A stretch of 64,000 bases of DNA from Nocardioides malaquae (GCF_015070385.1 NZ_JADCSA010000006.1:1-64000); one strand, 5' to 3'; counted from the stretch's first letter, positions 26,778 to 36,013 are shown. Notes: generated from the sequence alone by a model not told the origin. Numbers and translations: made by a program.

Positions 26778-27500
26778 CTAGGACGCCGCCTTCGGGCGAC
26801 CCTCGAACGGCCCGTCGACCTCGGGAAGGTCGTGCGCGACGAGGTCGCGGGCGTCCTCGGCGCTGAGGCCCAGCATGAGCAGCAGCGACTCGGTCACGGT
26901 GTCCGTGAGGACGGCGGCGTCGACCTCGGGATGCTCATGGAGCTGCTGGGCGAGGGCGAGGGCGGCGCCGCCGGCGATCAGGAGTGCGGCGCCCGGATCA
27001 CGGGTGGAGAAGCGGCCTGCCTCGACGGCAGCGCGGATGTCCCGCAGGGCGCGGGGGGCGAGGCCGTGGTCGGAGGTGATCAGGGACGCTCCCTTGGACA
27101 GGATCACCTTGCTCAGCTCGGGGACGTGTCGGTGGAGGCGTCCGACCATGCGGAAGCTCCGCGCGAAGGCTGCGGCGGGGTCGTCCAGCCCGGTCGTGAG
27201 CTGGTCGAGGAACGCCCCCTGCACCTCAAGGGCGTCGTGGACCGCGGCCTCGAAGAGCTCGTCCCTGCTCTCGAAGTGGTTGTAGAACGACCCGATGCCC
27301 ACGTCGGCGAGCTGGGTGATCTCCAGGATGGCGACGTTGGTCCGTTCCTCGGCGATGAGCCGTTGGGCAGCCTTGATGAGGGCGGACCTGGTCTGTGCCC
27401 GTCGCTGCGCGCCTCGCCGGCTCGCCGCCTGAGACTTCGCAGCCGACACCCACTGCCTCCTCTTCGCTGTCTTCCGGGCTGCAACTCTAGTCTGGGCCAT
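26778..27500 (-). CDS. TetR-family repressor of the aromatic catabolism operon
   Basis: The 240-residue protein has a basic N-terminal extension (about 1-35) and a TetR HTH (about 40-85: ALIKAAQRLI ... ITQLADVGIGSFYNHFESRDELFEA). A helical ligand-binding domain follows. It is divergent from the dioxygenase gene across an 81-base gap with two inverted repeats, so it is likely a local repressor relieved by an aromatic or acyl-CoA intermediate. The open frame continues upstream, but this ATG starts the conserved protein. Confidence 0.88.
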   Translation of the reverse strand: MAQTRVAARKTAKRRQWVSAAKSQAASRRGAQRRAQTRSALIKAAQRLIAEERTNVAILEITQLADVGIGSFYNHFESRDELFEAAVHDALEVQGAFLDQLTTGLDDPAAAFARSFRMVGRLHRHVPELSKVILSKGASLITSDHGLAPRALRDIRAAVEAGRFSTRDPGAALLIAGGAALALAQQLHEHPEVDAAVLTDTVTESLLLMLGLSAEDARDLVAHDLPEVDGPFEGRPKAAS

Positions 27501-27505
27501 CGAAA

Positions 27506-27521
27506 CTGACGATTTCGTCAG
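27506..27521. promoter_or_regulatory. TetR operator candidate O1
   Basis: CTGACGA and TCGTCAG are perfect 7-bp arms around TT, 6 bases upstream of the tetR start codon. The size and position fit an autoregulatory TetR site. Confidence 0.7.
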
Positions 27522-27527
27522 AAAGCC

Positions 27528-27570
27528 TTGACGTCGCCTCCCGCTGTGTTTGACGATTGCTTCAGTCAAA
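27528..27570 (+). promoter_or_regulatory. Catabolic operon promoter with operator candidate O2
   Basis: TTGACG (27528-27533) and GACGAT (27552-27557) are spaced by 18 bases and form a weak promoter. The inverted repeat TTTGAC...GTCAAA (27549-27554, 27565-27570) covers the -10 region and repeats the TGACGATT core of O1. AAGGGAGAGG follows as ribosome site for the dioxygenase. Confidence 0.55.
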
Positions 27571-27581
27571 AGGGAGAGGCC

Positions 27582-28715
27582 ATGTCCATCCACCACACGC
27601 ACAACGACCTGCACAGCGAGCAGGGAGCGCTGGCCGGGGAGCACCCCGGCCGGGCCCAGCACCCCGTCATCAAGGTGCGCGACCTGGCCTGGCTGGAGTT
27701 CGAGAAGCCGGACCTGGACGGCGCCGAGGTCTTCGCGCACGCCTTCGGGTTCGCCACCAGCTTCAAGGGCCCGGACGAGCTGCACCTGCGCGGCACCCTG
27801 CCGGGGACCCCGGCCGTGATCGTCCGGCGTGGCGCACGTTCCCGGTTCACCGGGCCCGCCTTCCTAGCGGCCGACGATGCCGACCTTCTCCGGCTCGCCG
27901 GACACCTCGACGCCCCCGTGACCCCCCTGCCGGAAGCCTTGGGCGGCGCCACGGTGGACGTCCGCGACCCCAGCGGCGCGAGGGTCCGCGTGGTGACCGG
28001 GTGCCACCCGCTGCCTGCGCTGCCGGGGCAGGAGCCGCTCGTCCACAACTTCGGCGGGCGTCGCCCGCGCGTCAACACCACCCAGCGCCCGCGTCGCGAG
28101 CCGGCGAAGGTCGAACGCCTCGGCCACGTCGTGCTCCAGACGCCGCGCTACCGGGAGACCCTGGACTGGTACCTCGAGAACCTCGGTCTCATTGTCAGCG
28201 ACTTCCTCTTCTACGAAGGCCAACGGTCCAGGGGACCGACGATGAGCTTCATCCGGTGCGATCGCGGCAGCGAGCCGGCAGACCACCACACCCTCGCGAT
28301 GACGCTCGGCCCTCGGGCGCGCTACGTGCACTCGGCCTACCAGGTCGCCGACCTCGATGTGCTCGCCGCCGGCGGTGAGTTCCTCAAGGACGCCGGCTAC
28401 CAGCGTTCGTGGGGGATCGGCCGCCACATCCAGGGCAGCCAGATCTTCGACTACTGGCGCGACGACAAGGGCTTCCTCGTTGAGCACTTCACCGACGGGG
28501 ACATGTTCGACAACACCCTCCAACCCGGGTGGGCCCCCATGACGGCCTCCGGGCTCGCGCAGTGGGGGCCGCCGGCCACGGCGGACTTCATGGGCATCAA
28601 GCCCGGCCGTGAGTCCTTGGCCGAGGCCCGCTCCTTCCTCTCCGCCCTGCGGAGCTCCGACAACGAATTCGACCTGACCCGCCTCCGCGGGCTCCTGAAG
28701 GTGGCCAACTCGTGA
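27582..28715 (+). CDS. Extradiol (catechol 2,3-) dioxygenase, VOC superfamily
   Basis: This is a 377-residue ring-cleaving dioxygenase. Two VOC modules are present: a degenerate N-terminal one (about 30-160) and a catalytic C-terminal one (about 180-320). The Fe(II) ligands are in GHVVLQT (His), YVHSAYQV (His) and FLVEHFTDG (Glu). It is longer than typical 300-residue members because of N- and C-terminal extensions. It should open a catechol-type ring meta to the hydroxyls. First gene of an operon; its stop overlaps the next start by 4 bases. Confidence 0.88.
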   Translation: MSIHHTHNDLHSEQGALAGEHPGRAQHPVIKVRDLAWLEFEKPDLDGAEVFAHAFGFATSFKGPDELHLRGTLPGTPAVIVRRGARSRFTGPAFLAADDADLLRLAGHLDAPVTPLPEALGGATVDVRDPSGARVRVVTGCHPLPALPGQEPLVHNFGGRRPRVNTTQRPRREPAKVERLGHVVLQTPRYRETLDWYLENLGLIVSDFLFYEGQRSRGPTMSFIRCDRGSEPADHHTLAMTLGPRARYVHSAYQVADLDVLAAGGEFLKDAGYQRSWGIGRHIQGSQIFDYWRDDKGFLVEHFTDGDMFDNTLQPGWAPMTASGLAQWGPPATADFMGIKPGRESLAEARSFLSALRSSDNEFDLTRLRGLLKVANS

Positions 28716-29665
28716 GCATCAACGTCATCCGCATCGCCGACCGCTGGTACGTCGAGAAGTCGGCCCGCACCGGCACCCTCGTCCAGACCTCCGCGGGCAG
28801 CACCGCCGAGCTGCTCGCCGACCGTACGTCCATCGACCTCGCCGTGGGCGGCGAGGAGAAGGAGCTGCCCGAGGGGCGGCTCCAGGCGCCCGTGACCTCA
28901 CCGTGCCGCGTGGTCGCCCAGATGACGAACTTCGTCAGCCACATCAAGGACTCCGGCTTCAACCCGGAGACCGTCCCGTTGACCTTCTTCCGCAAGACCT
29001 CGCACTCGATCAGCGGACCCGGCGACGACATCGTCAAGCCGTCCCACGTCCGCTTCCTCGACTACGAGGTGGAGGTCGGGCTGGTGATCGGGAAGGACCT
29101 GCCGGTCGGGACCACGCTGCCCCCCGAGAACGTCGCCGACCACGTCGCCGCGCTCGTCGTGACCAACGACGTCTCGGCCCGTGACCTGCAGCTGCCGAAG
29201 ACCCAGTTCTTCGAGGCCAAGTCCTACCCGACCTTCACCCCGGTCGGCCCCCGGCTCGTGGTCCTGGAGCCCGGTGACTGGGAGCGCTTCGCGGAGCTGC
29301 GGCTCCAGCTGTGGGTCAACGGCCAGGTCCGGCAGGACGCCGTCGTCGGCGACGACATGCTCTACCCGCCGCTCGAGGCCCTCCGGGGGCTGACCCGCTT
29401 CCAGCCGCTGTCCACGGGCGACCTCGTCCTCACCGGGACTCCCGGCGGCACGGCGCTGAAGGCCCCACCCAAGCCGGTGGAGATCATCGGTGCGCTCCTG
29501 CCGCCCGCGGTGAAGTGGAAGGCCTTCTTCAAGGCCCAGGCCAGGAACACGTCGTACCTCGCCGACGGAGACCTGGTCGAGATCCGGGTCGCGACCGCCG
29601 ACGGCAAGCTCGACCTCGGGCGGCAGCGCACGACGGTCCGCCACGAGTCCGGAGTCGACCAGTGA
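28712..29665 (+). CDS. Fumarylacetoacetate hydrolase-family enzyme
   Basis: This 317-residue FAH-fold protein probably acts on the meta-cleavage product or its dienoate as a hydrolase, hydratase or decarboxylase. The metal-binding acids appear in FLDYEVEVGLVIGK, and the fold's motif TNDVSARDLQ and the GTPGGTA loop are present. GTG start within the stop of the dioxygenase gene; its own stop overlaps the next gene by 4 bases, so the operon is translationally coupled. The exact substrate is not clear. Confidence 0.85.
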   Translation: MSINVIRIADRWYVEKSARTGTLVQTSAGSTAELLADRTSIDLAVGGEEKELPEGRLQAPVTSPCRVVAQMTNFVSHIKDSGFNPETVPLTFFRKTSHSISGPGDDIVKPSHVRFLDYEVEVGLVIGKDLPVGTTLPPENVADHVAALVVTNDVSARDLQLPKTQFFEAKSYPTFTPVGPRLVVLEPGDWERFAELRLQLWVNGQVRQDAVVGDDMLYPPLEALRGLTRFQPLSTGDLVLTGTPGGTALKAPPKPVEIIGALLPPAVKWKAFFKAQARNTSYLADGDLVEIRVATADGKLDLGRQRTTVRHESGVDQ

Positions 29666-31557
29666 GCGCCGCCGCGTCCGTCGACGCCACCTGGCCGGCC
29701 TTCGCCACCCCGGACGACGTCGAGCGGATCGAAGCCGTCCCCCTCGCCGCGCGGGACCTGCCCGCCACGACCTACCAGGTCGTCCGGCGCGCAGCCGAGC
29801 AGTGGCCGGAGCGCACGGCCATGGTCGCGATGCCGGACGCTGCCCGGTGGCGGGAGACGGTGAGCCTCACGTTCGGAGAGCTCCTCGACCAGGTCGACCG
29901 GGTCGCGAACGCCCTCGTCCGGCGCGGTGTCGCGCCCACCACCCCCGTCGCGATCGTTGCCCCCAACTGCCTCCAGCTGGTCCCGGGGATGTTGGGGGTC
30001 CAGGCGGCCGGTGTCGCCGTGCCCCTCAACGGCGGCCTCAGCACCGAGCACCTGACGACCCTCCTCCAGCGCGCTGGCGTCCGCCACGCCGTCGTCGCCT
30101 CGCCCGACCTGGACGGCGAGGTCTGGGCCAAGGTCTCCGAGGTCGCCGCGGCAGGCCACCTCGACCACCTGTACCTGCTCGACCCGACCGACGGCACCCG
30201 TTCGGCCGTGACGCCGCCCACGGACGTGGCCGTCGAGTACCTGTTCGACGCGGCCGACCTGGAGCAGCGCGGCTTCGACGACCCCCACACCGCCGGCGAC
30301 ATCGCCGCCGTCTTCCACACCGGCGGCACGACGGGCACCCCCAAGCTGGCCGCGCAGACCCACGCCAACCAGGTGGTCAACGCCTGGCTCATCGCCGCCG
30401 ACTCCGCCGCGGACCCGGACGACGACGAACCGGCGACCATCCTCGGAGCGCTGCCGCTCTTCCACGTGAACGCCCTGCACGTCACGATGCTCGCGCCGAT
30501 GCTCAAGGGCCAGCGAGTCGTCTGGGCCGGCCCGCTCGGCTACCGCGACCCGGCGTTCTACGGTGAGGTCTGGCGGATCATCGAGCACTTCTCCGTCGCC
30601 ACCATGAGCGCTGTCCCGACCGTGTACGCCGTGCTGGCCGGGTGTCCGGTCGACGCCGACATCTCGTCGATGCGCTTCGCCGTGGTCGGGGCCTCTGCGC
30701 TGCCACCCGCCGTGCGGAGGGCCTTCGAGGACCACACCGGGGTTCCCCTCCTGGAGGGCTACGGGCTGACCGAGGGCACGTGCGCGAGCGCCCGTTCCTT
30801 CGTCTCCGACCCCCGCCCGGGATCGGTCGGCAAGAGGCTGCCCTACCAGCACTTCCGGGTGGTCGACGTCGCCCCGGACGGCTCCTGGACCGACGTGCCC
30901 GAGGGCTGCGTCGGCACCCTCCTCGTCGGCGGCCCGACCGTCTTCGCGGGATACGTCACCGGGCGAGGGGAGGACGGCTTCGTCCTGGACCACCTCGGCA
31001 AGGTCCGGGACGGCTGGCTGGACACCGGCGACCTCGCCCGCATCGACGACGGCTTCGTCCACCTGACCGGCCGCGCCAAGGACCTGATCATCCGCGGCGG
31101 GCACAACATCGACCCCGCCGCGATCGAGGATGCGCTGCGGGCCCACCCCGCGGTGGCCGATGCGGCTGCGGTGGGTCGACCGGACGCCCACTCCGGGGAG
31201 GTCCCCGTCGCGTACGTCACCCTCGCACCGGGCGCCGAGACGACTCCCGGCGAGCTGGAGACCTTCATCGCCGCCTCCGACCTGGAAGCTGCGGCACGGC
31301 CCAGGTCGGTCACGGTCATCGACGCGCTGCCCGTGACCGACGTCGGCAAGCCCTACAAGCTCGCCCTGCGCGCCGACGCTGCGCGCCGCGCCGTCGAGGA
31401 GGCGCTGGCCGACGTCGCCGGGGTGCTCGGCGTCGAGGGCCGCGTGGAGGACGGTGGGGTGGGCGTCGTGGTGACCACGGGGCCTGACACGGACGCCGTT
31501 GCCGTCCGGGCCCGTCTGGACGAGTTCGCCCTCGCCAGCGAGGTGGTCGCACGATGA
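29662..31557 (+). CDS. Acyl-CoA synthetase (AMP-forming)
   Basis: The protein has 631 residues. The adenylation signature TGGTTGTPKLA, the core motif YGLTEG, and GWLDTGDLARIDDG and GRAKDLIIRGGHNI identify the ANL superfamily. The C-terminal lysine is in DVGKPYKLALR. A short additional C-terminal region (about 560-631) follows. It probably activates an aromatic or side-chain carboxylate to its CoA ester before or during ring cleavage. Start GTG at 29662 overlaps the FAH gene stop. Confidence 0.88.
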   Translation: MSAAASVDATWPAFATPDDVERIEAVPLAARDLPATTYQVVRRAAEQWPERTAMVAMPDAARWRETVSLTFGELLDQVDRVANALVRRGVAPTTPVAIVAPNCLQLVPGMLGVQAAGVAVPLNGGLSTEHLTTLLQRAGVRHAVVASPDLDGEVWAKVSEVAAAGHLDHLYLLDPTDGTRSAVTPPTDVAVEYLFDAADLEQRGFDDPHTAGDIAAVFHTGGTTGTPKLAAQTHANQVVNAWLIAADSAADPDDDEPATILGALPLFHVNALHVTMLAPMLKGQRVVWAGPLGYRDPAFYGEVWRIIEHFSVATMSAVPTVYAVLAGCPVDADISSMRFAVVGASALPPAVRRAFEDHTGVPLLEGYGLTEGTCASARSFVSDPRPGSVGKRLPYQHFRVVDVAPDGSWTDVPEGCVGTLLVGGPTVFAGYVTGRGEDGFVLDHLGKVRDGWLDTGDLARIDDGFVHLTGRAKDLIIRGGHNIDPAAIEDALRAHPAVADAAAVGRPDAHSGEVPVAYVTLAPGAETTPGELETFIAASDLEAAARPRSVTVIDALPVTDVGKPYKLALRADAARRAVEEALADVAGVLGVEGRVEDGGVGVVVTTGPDTDAVAVRARLDEFALASEVVAR

Positions 31558-31579
31558 CCACGTACGCGGTCGTCCCCAC

Positions 31580-33418
31580 GTGGACCACCGACTCACCGTG
31601 AAGGACCCTGCCGCGCAGCTCGCCGGTCCCGTGGCGAGCCGGCCCGGAGGCGACTGGCCACCCGAGCAGCCGGAGGTGGTGGTCGTCGGCGCTGGTCCAA
31701 CAGGAGTCACGGCGGCGATCCTGCTGGCCCAGGCCGGAGTCCGGACGCTGCTCCTGGACCGTTGGCACGACGTGTTCACCCAGCCCCGCGCGGTGCACTT
31801 CGACGACGAGGTCTACCGGATCCTGGCCCGCCTGGGTGTGGGCGAGCAGCTCGCCACGCTGTCCATCCCGGGGGCTGGTCTGCGGCTCCTGTCGCCGACC
31901 CACACGACGCTCGCCGAGTTCTGTCGGACCGACCCCCAGACGTCCAACGGCTATCCGCAGGCCAACATGTTCGACCAGCCCGACCTCGAGGCCGTCCTGC
32001 GGACCCGGATGCGCGAGCTGCCGCTGGTGACCTTCCGTGGCCACGTCGAGGTCACCACCGTCCGCACGCACGGCCACGAAGCGCCCGAGGTCGAGTACGT
32101 CGACCTCGCCACCCGAGAGGTCCGTCGGGTCCGTCCTCGATTCGTCCTCGGGTGCGACGGCGCGAACAGCATGGTGCGGACCGCGATCGGGTCGAGGATG
32201 CGGGACCTCGGGTTCAAGGAGCAGCGGTGGCTCGTGGTCGACATCTCGACCCCGCGGGACCTGGGGCACTGGGGTGGCGTGCACCAGGTCTGCGACAGCA
32301 GGCGCGCCGCCACCTACATGCGCATCGGAAGGACCCGCCACCGGTGGGAGTTCGCGCTCCGTGAGGGCGAGGCGGCCGTCGATTTCCAGGCCCTCGACGC
32401 CCTGGCCCCGCTCCTCGCCCCCTGGGTCACCGACCTCGCCGACCTGGAGGTCGTCCGCCTCGCCGAGTACACGTTCAAGGCGCAGCTGGCCGACCGCTGG
32501 CACCGCGACGGGGTCTTCCTCCTCGGCGACGCTGCCCACCTGACCCCACCGTTCATCGGTCAGGGGATGGGGGCGGGCATCCGCGACGCAGCCAACCTCG
32601 CCTGGAAGATCGCGGCTGTCGTCCACGGCACGTTGCCGGCCCGGGTGCTCGACAGCTACGAGGCCGAGCGCGTCCCCCACGCCCGGGCCATGGTCCGCCT
32701 CGCCTGCCGCATCGGGCGCGCCATGACCGCCGGCGGCCCGGTCGGGAACCGACTGCGCGGCCTCGTCGTTCCCCGTCTCGTGAACGTCCCGGGGATCCGC
32801 GGCCGCGTCCTCGACAGCGCCACCCCGGCGCTCGCCAGGTCCGACCTCAACCAACGACGTTGGTGGCGTCCACGCGTCGTCGGTGCGCTCTGTCCGAACC
32901 CGGTGCTGGAGACGGGAACGAGGTTGGACGACCTCGTCGGCGGTCGTTTTGCCATGGTGGTGCGAACCGCTCCGGCGGGGGAGCTCGCGCACCGCCTCGA
33001 GGCGCTCGACGTCGTCGTGCTGTCCGTCGACGACGTGGCAGAGCTCGACCGGTGGCTCGGGCGTCGTCCCGCGGCGCTGGTGCGGCCCGACCGCACTGTG
33101 CTCGCGGTGGGCACCCCGCAGACGCTCCTGCGCTGCGTGGACCTGACCGCGTCAGCGCAGGGCGTACGTCGCCAGCGAGACGCCGACGTAGTGCGCGACG
33201 AAGGCCAGGATCGTGAAGGTGTGGAAGACCTCGTGGAAGCCGAACCACTCGGGGTGCGGGTTCGGCTTCTTGAGCCCGTAGGCGACGGCACCGAGGGTGT
33301 AGAGCAGCCCGCCGGCCAGGACGAGGCTCAGGGTGGCGATCGCCATCGGCGTGCTCAGGCGTTCGGCGCCGTCGATGAAGTCGGGGATGAAGAAGACGGC
33401 GCACCACCCGAGGGCTAG
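31580..33418 (+). CDS. FAD-dependent aromatic hydroxylase (MhpA-like), 3' end altered
   Basis: This group A flavoprotein monooxygenase has the FAD dinucleotide motif VVVGAGPTGVTAA near the start, a DG motif (GCDGANSMVR) and the GD motif FLLGDAAHLTPP. It resembles 3-(3-hydroxyphenyl)propionate hydroxylase, which adds a ring hydroxyl before meta-cleavage. The native-looking sequence ends at about 33150 (PAALVRPDRTVLAVGTP...). From there the frame runs through the antisense strand of a hemolysin III fragment for about 89 codons before a stop. The C-terminus is therefore replaced by foreign sequence. Start uncertain: GTG at 31580 or 31598. Confidence 0.75.
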   Translation: MDHRLTVKDPAAQLAGPVASRPGGDWPPEQPEVVVVGAGPTGVTAAILLAQAGVRTLLLDRWHDVFTQPRAVHFDDEVYRILARLGVGEQLATLSIPGAGLRLLSPTHTTLAEFCRTDPQTSNGYPQANMFDQPDLEAVLRTRMRELPLVTFRGHVEVTTVRTHGHEAPEVEYVDLATREVRRVRPRFVLGCDGANSMVRTAIGSRMRDLGFKEQRWLVVDISTPRDLGHWGGVHQVCDSRRAATYMRIGRTRHRWEFALREGEAAVDFQALDALAPLLAPWVTDLADLEVVRLAEYTFKAQLADRWHRDGVFLLGDAAHLTPPFIGQGMGAGIRDAANLAWKIAAVVHGTLPARVLDSYEAERVPHARAMVRLACRIGRAMTAGGPVGNRLRGLVVPRLVNVPGIRGRVLDSATPALARSDLNQRRWWRPRVVGALCPNPVLETGTRLDDLVGGRFAMVVRTAPAGELAHRLEALDVVVLSVDDVAELDRWLGRRPAALVRPDRTVLAVGTPQTLLRCVDLTASAQGVRRQRDADVVRDEGQDREGVEDLVEAEPLGVRVRLLEPVGDGTEGVEQPAGQDEAQGGDRHRRAQAFGAVDEVGDEEDGAPPEG

Positions 33419-33700
33419 GTAGATCGGCGTGTAGAGCCACCGCGGGGCGCCGGTCCAGAAGACGCGGAAGAGCACCCCGAGCACGGCGCCGGTCCAGATG
33501 CCCGTGAGCAGCCAGGTGCGGGCGTCGCCGTGCAGCAGCAGCATCGCGAAGGCGGTGTAGGTGCCGGCGATCAGGATGAAGATGTTGGAGTGGTCCAGGC
33601 GGCGCAGCAGGGCCCAGATGGCCGGCTCCCAGGTGCCGAGGTGATAGATCGCCGAGACGCCGAAGGTCAGCAGCGCCGAGGAGACGAAGACCACCGACAC
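33152..33700 (-). pseudogene. Truncated hemolysin III family copy
   Basis: This 182-codon frame is nearly identical to residues from about 70 onward of the intact hemolysin III protein at 37140-37814, but lacks the first helices. Homology begins exactly at the stop codon (33152) and breaks at about 33689, where GACC-CCGAC is shared with the ARPP-1 sequence. The reading frame remains open from a GTG at 33700, so expression is not excluded. Confidence 0.8.
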
Positions 33701-33703
33701 CGA

Positions 33704-34120
33704 TCAGGACGCCGGCCTGCCCGGGCAGGCAGGCCGACGCCGAAGGGGCTCCGCACCGACTCGCGCACCCACGGCGTGGCACGGCGGCCAGCGCTGCGTA
33801 CGCTCGCCCTCCCAGCGGCCCTGCTCCACGCAGGCCACCTCGACCGGCACCTGTTGGTGGATCCCGATCATCACGGGCCTGGTGGCCATCCGGTGCTGCC
33901 AGCCGCCCTCGAAGAGCTGACCCTCGAGCACGAGGACGGCCTTGTCTCCGTGGTTGCCCATCACGAGGGTGTCGACCTGCGGGCCGCCGTCGGTCTCGGC
34001 CACGTCGAGGGTGCGCGGCGAGACGGTGTGGGTGCTGGGGCCGGTGCGCGGGGCCCACAGCGGGAAGACGGTCATCGATCCGCGGGTGAGGCCGCGACCG
34101 ACGTGGATGTTTTCGATCAT
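33704..34120 (-). pseudogene. Truncated, frameshifted ARPP-1 copy
   Basis: The N-terminal half, ATG (34120) and ribosome site are almost identical to the intact ARPP-1 gene (23812 downward), with homology reaching to about 34170. Relative to the intact gene there is a 5-base deletion in the run GCGCTGCGCTGCGTACG and an internal deletion of about 145 bases. The frame therefore ends early at 33704 after 138 codons. It directly abuts the hemolysin III fragment. Confidence 0.82.
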
Positions 34121-34170
34121 GGTGGTGACTCCTGTCCCGACCCTGGCTGGGCCGACGTGGAGCACTCTGG

Positions 34171-34474
34171 GAGCCGACGGAAGGGACGTCCGGGGTGAGG
34201 CCGTCACGCCCGCTGAGGAGGTCGAAACCCGCCAGGACCACTGCGACCTCCAGCAGAAGGTGACCCCAGTGGGAGGCGCTCAGCATGTGCGTTCGATCGT
34301 CGAGCTGGTGTGTCAGTTGCAGTTGCTGTACTTGGCCGTCTCGGTCTCGGCGTGGAGTCGGTCCGGGTGATGTCGAAGAGTTGGACGATGAGAAAGCAGG
34401 GATGCCTTCTAGACTCCGGTGAGCCGAGCGTGCGGCCGACTGGCGGCCGACTGGCGGCAAGGGGGGACTGAACC
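34171..34474. other. Non-coding gap before the LuxR gene
   Basis: No gene was recognised. The only structure seen is a tandem 11-base repeat, GCGGCCGACTG twice followed by GCGGC, at about 34430-34457. A strong ribosome site AGGGGGGA follows for the next gene. A TAGACT (34410-34415) could be a -10 element. Confidence 0.5.
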
Positions 34475-35989
34475 GTGGGCGACCAGAGACCGGCAGTGAC
34501 GACACCGGCCGGCCAGGAGTTGATGGCTCTCCATGATGCGGGCGAGCACGAGGGTTTCTACGCCCACCTCGAAGAAAACTGGCTCGAGCTCTGGTATGCC
34601 TGTGACCCCACCCAGTTGCGGCAACTGATCGAGCAGCACGAGCCCCCCGCCTGCATCGGCGCCGGCGCTGCGCTCGTGGTTGCCCTGACCGGGGCTGCCG
34701 TGTCTGCACCCGTCGCGCCCCGGCGCCCCTTGTCGAGTGACGACCCCAGGCGCTTGGTGCAGACCGCAGCGATCGAAGCCGGTGACCTGCGCATGCGGGG
34801 TCGGCCCGTCGCCGCCATGGAGCGCATCGACGATGCCGCCCCTGCGATTCGTCGCATCAGTGGCGCCTTCCTCGACACCTCCGACGGCATCGCCGCCATC
34901 TACGCCCTGCAGGCTGGCTCCACCGCATTGCTGGCCGGAGACCTGGTCGCGGCCCGCGCCCACTTCCTGCGAGGGGCGAGCCCCGTCCGGCCCGCGCGTT
35001 TCCCGTTCGCTGCCCGCGACACCGCCGCCAAGATGGCGTTGACCCACGCCATGGCCGGTGACATGGGTGAAGCCCAGCACTGGGCCACCAGGGCCCACGA
35101 CCTGGCCCACACCGAGAGTTGGGTCGAGACCCTCATCGACGACACTCTCTGGCTGGTCGACTACTTCATCGCATTGGAGTCGCTGGAGCTCGATCGGGCC
35201 GAGAAGATCCGCCAGGAGAAACCCTCGCCCCTGAGCCACCTTGAATGGTGGGCCGTCGCCCTCCACGTCCAGGTCCGCCACCTGGCGATCACGCGACGGG
35301 CCTCCAGTGCCGCTGAGATCTGCGACGCGGTGGCGGCGGCCGGTCTGCCCCAGCCCGGCTCCGACGGTTGGCAGGCCGTCGCCCTCACCCAGGCCCGGCT
35401 GATGTGCCGTGCCCCCGGCGCGCCTGAGCCGCACGGCGTCGTCGACTCCGACCCCTGGGCCGTCGTGTCCCGTCGCGTCCACCACCTCACCCTTGGCCGC
35501 ATCGACCAAGTGGTGACGCCCCATGACGCCGAGGACACGAGCGGATCCGACGTGCGTCCCGCCCTGGCGTTGCGTCTGCTCCGCGCGCAGGCCTTGCACG
35601 AGAGTGGCCAGTCAGACGAGGCCCGCGCCCTCCTGCGAGACACGTTGACCACCGTTTTCCAACGAGGTGTCCTGTCGATGCTCGCGTACCTCACGCCGTC
35701 AGGCCTGGAGCTGATCGCCGACACCACCGAGGGAGCCACGGCCGCCGCACTCGTGCGCAAGCACGACGTGCCGCTTCTCGAGTGCGTCACGCTGACCAGC
35801 GCTCCCCTGACTCCCGCCGAGGTCGACGTGCTGCGACTCCTGGCTCTTCGACGGACGCGCCAGGAGATTGCCGACGAACTCTTCTTGTCGGTCCACACCG
35901 TCAAGTCGCACCTGGCGTCGGCCTACCGCAAGTTGGGCGTACGCACTCGCGACGAAGCCGTCGCAAAGGTGCAGCAGCTCGCGCTCTGA
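34475..35989 (+). CDS. LuxR-family transcriptional regulator with helical repeat sensor
   Basis: The 504-residue protein has a C-terminal LuxR HTH (about 440-500: LTPAEVDVLRLLALRRTRQEIADELFLSVHTVKSHL, split here by its two helices). The preceding 430 residues are alpha-helical and TPR-like, as in MalT-type or LAL regulators, but no N-terminal NTPase is present. GTG start with AGGGGGGA seven bases upstream. It converges with the secreted protein gene, whose stop is 33 bases away; it may control that gene. Confidence 0.85.
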   Translation: MGDQRPAVTTPAGQELMALHDAGEHEGFYAHLEENWLELWYACDPTQLRQLIEQHEPPACIGAGAALVVALTGAAVSAPVAPRRPLSSDDPRRLVQTAAIEAGDLRMRGRPVAAMERIDDAAPAIRRISGAFLDTSDGIAAIYALQAGSTALLAGDLVAARAHFLRGASPVRPARFPFAARDTAAKMALTHAMAGDMGEAQHWATRAHDLAHTESWVETLIDDTLWLVDYFIALESLELDRAEKIRQEKPSPLSHLEWWAVALHVQVRHLAITRRASSAAEICDAVAAAGLPQPGSDGWQAVALTQARLMCRAPGAPEPHGVVDSDPWAVVSRRVHHLTLGRIDQVVTPHDAEDTSGSDVRPALALRLLRAQALHESGQSDEARALLRDTLTTVFQRGVLSMLAYLTPSGLELIADTTEGATAAALVRKHDVPLLECVTLTSAPLTPAEVDVLRLLALRRTRQEIADELFLSVHTVKSHLASAYRKLGVRTRDEAVAKVQQLAL

Positions 35990-36013
35990 GGTGCCCGAAG
36001 GTTCTGGAACGCG

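Noticed and set aside
29362-31779. 805-codon minus-strand frame opposite the aromatic operon
   Set aside because: Composition is typical of an antisense shadow; the plus strand encodes a clear acyl-CoA synthetase and FAH protein.
32847-34709. Long minus-strand frame spanning the chimeric scar
   Set aside because: It mixes shadow translations of several genes; the real similarities (hemolysin III, ARPP-1) are in other frames.
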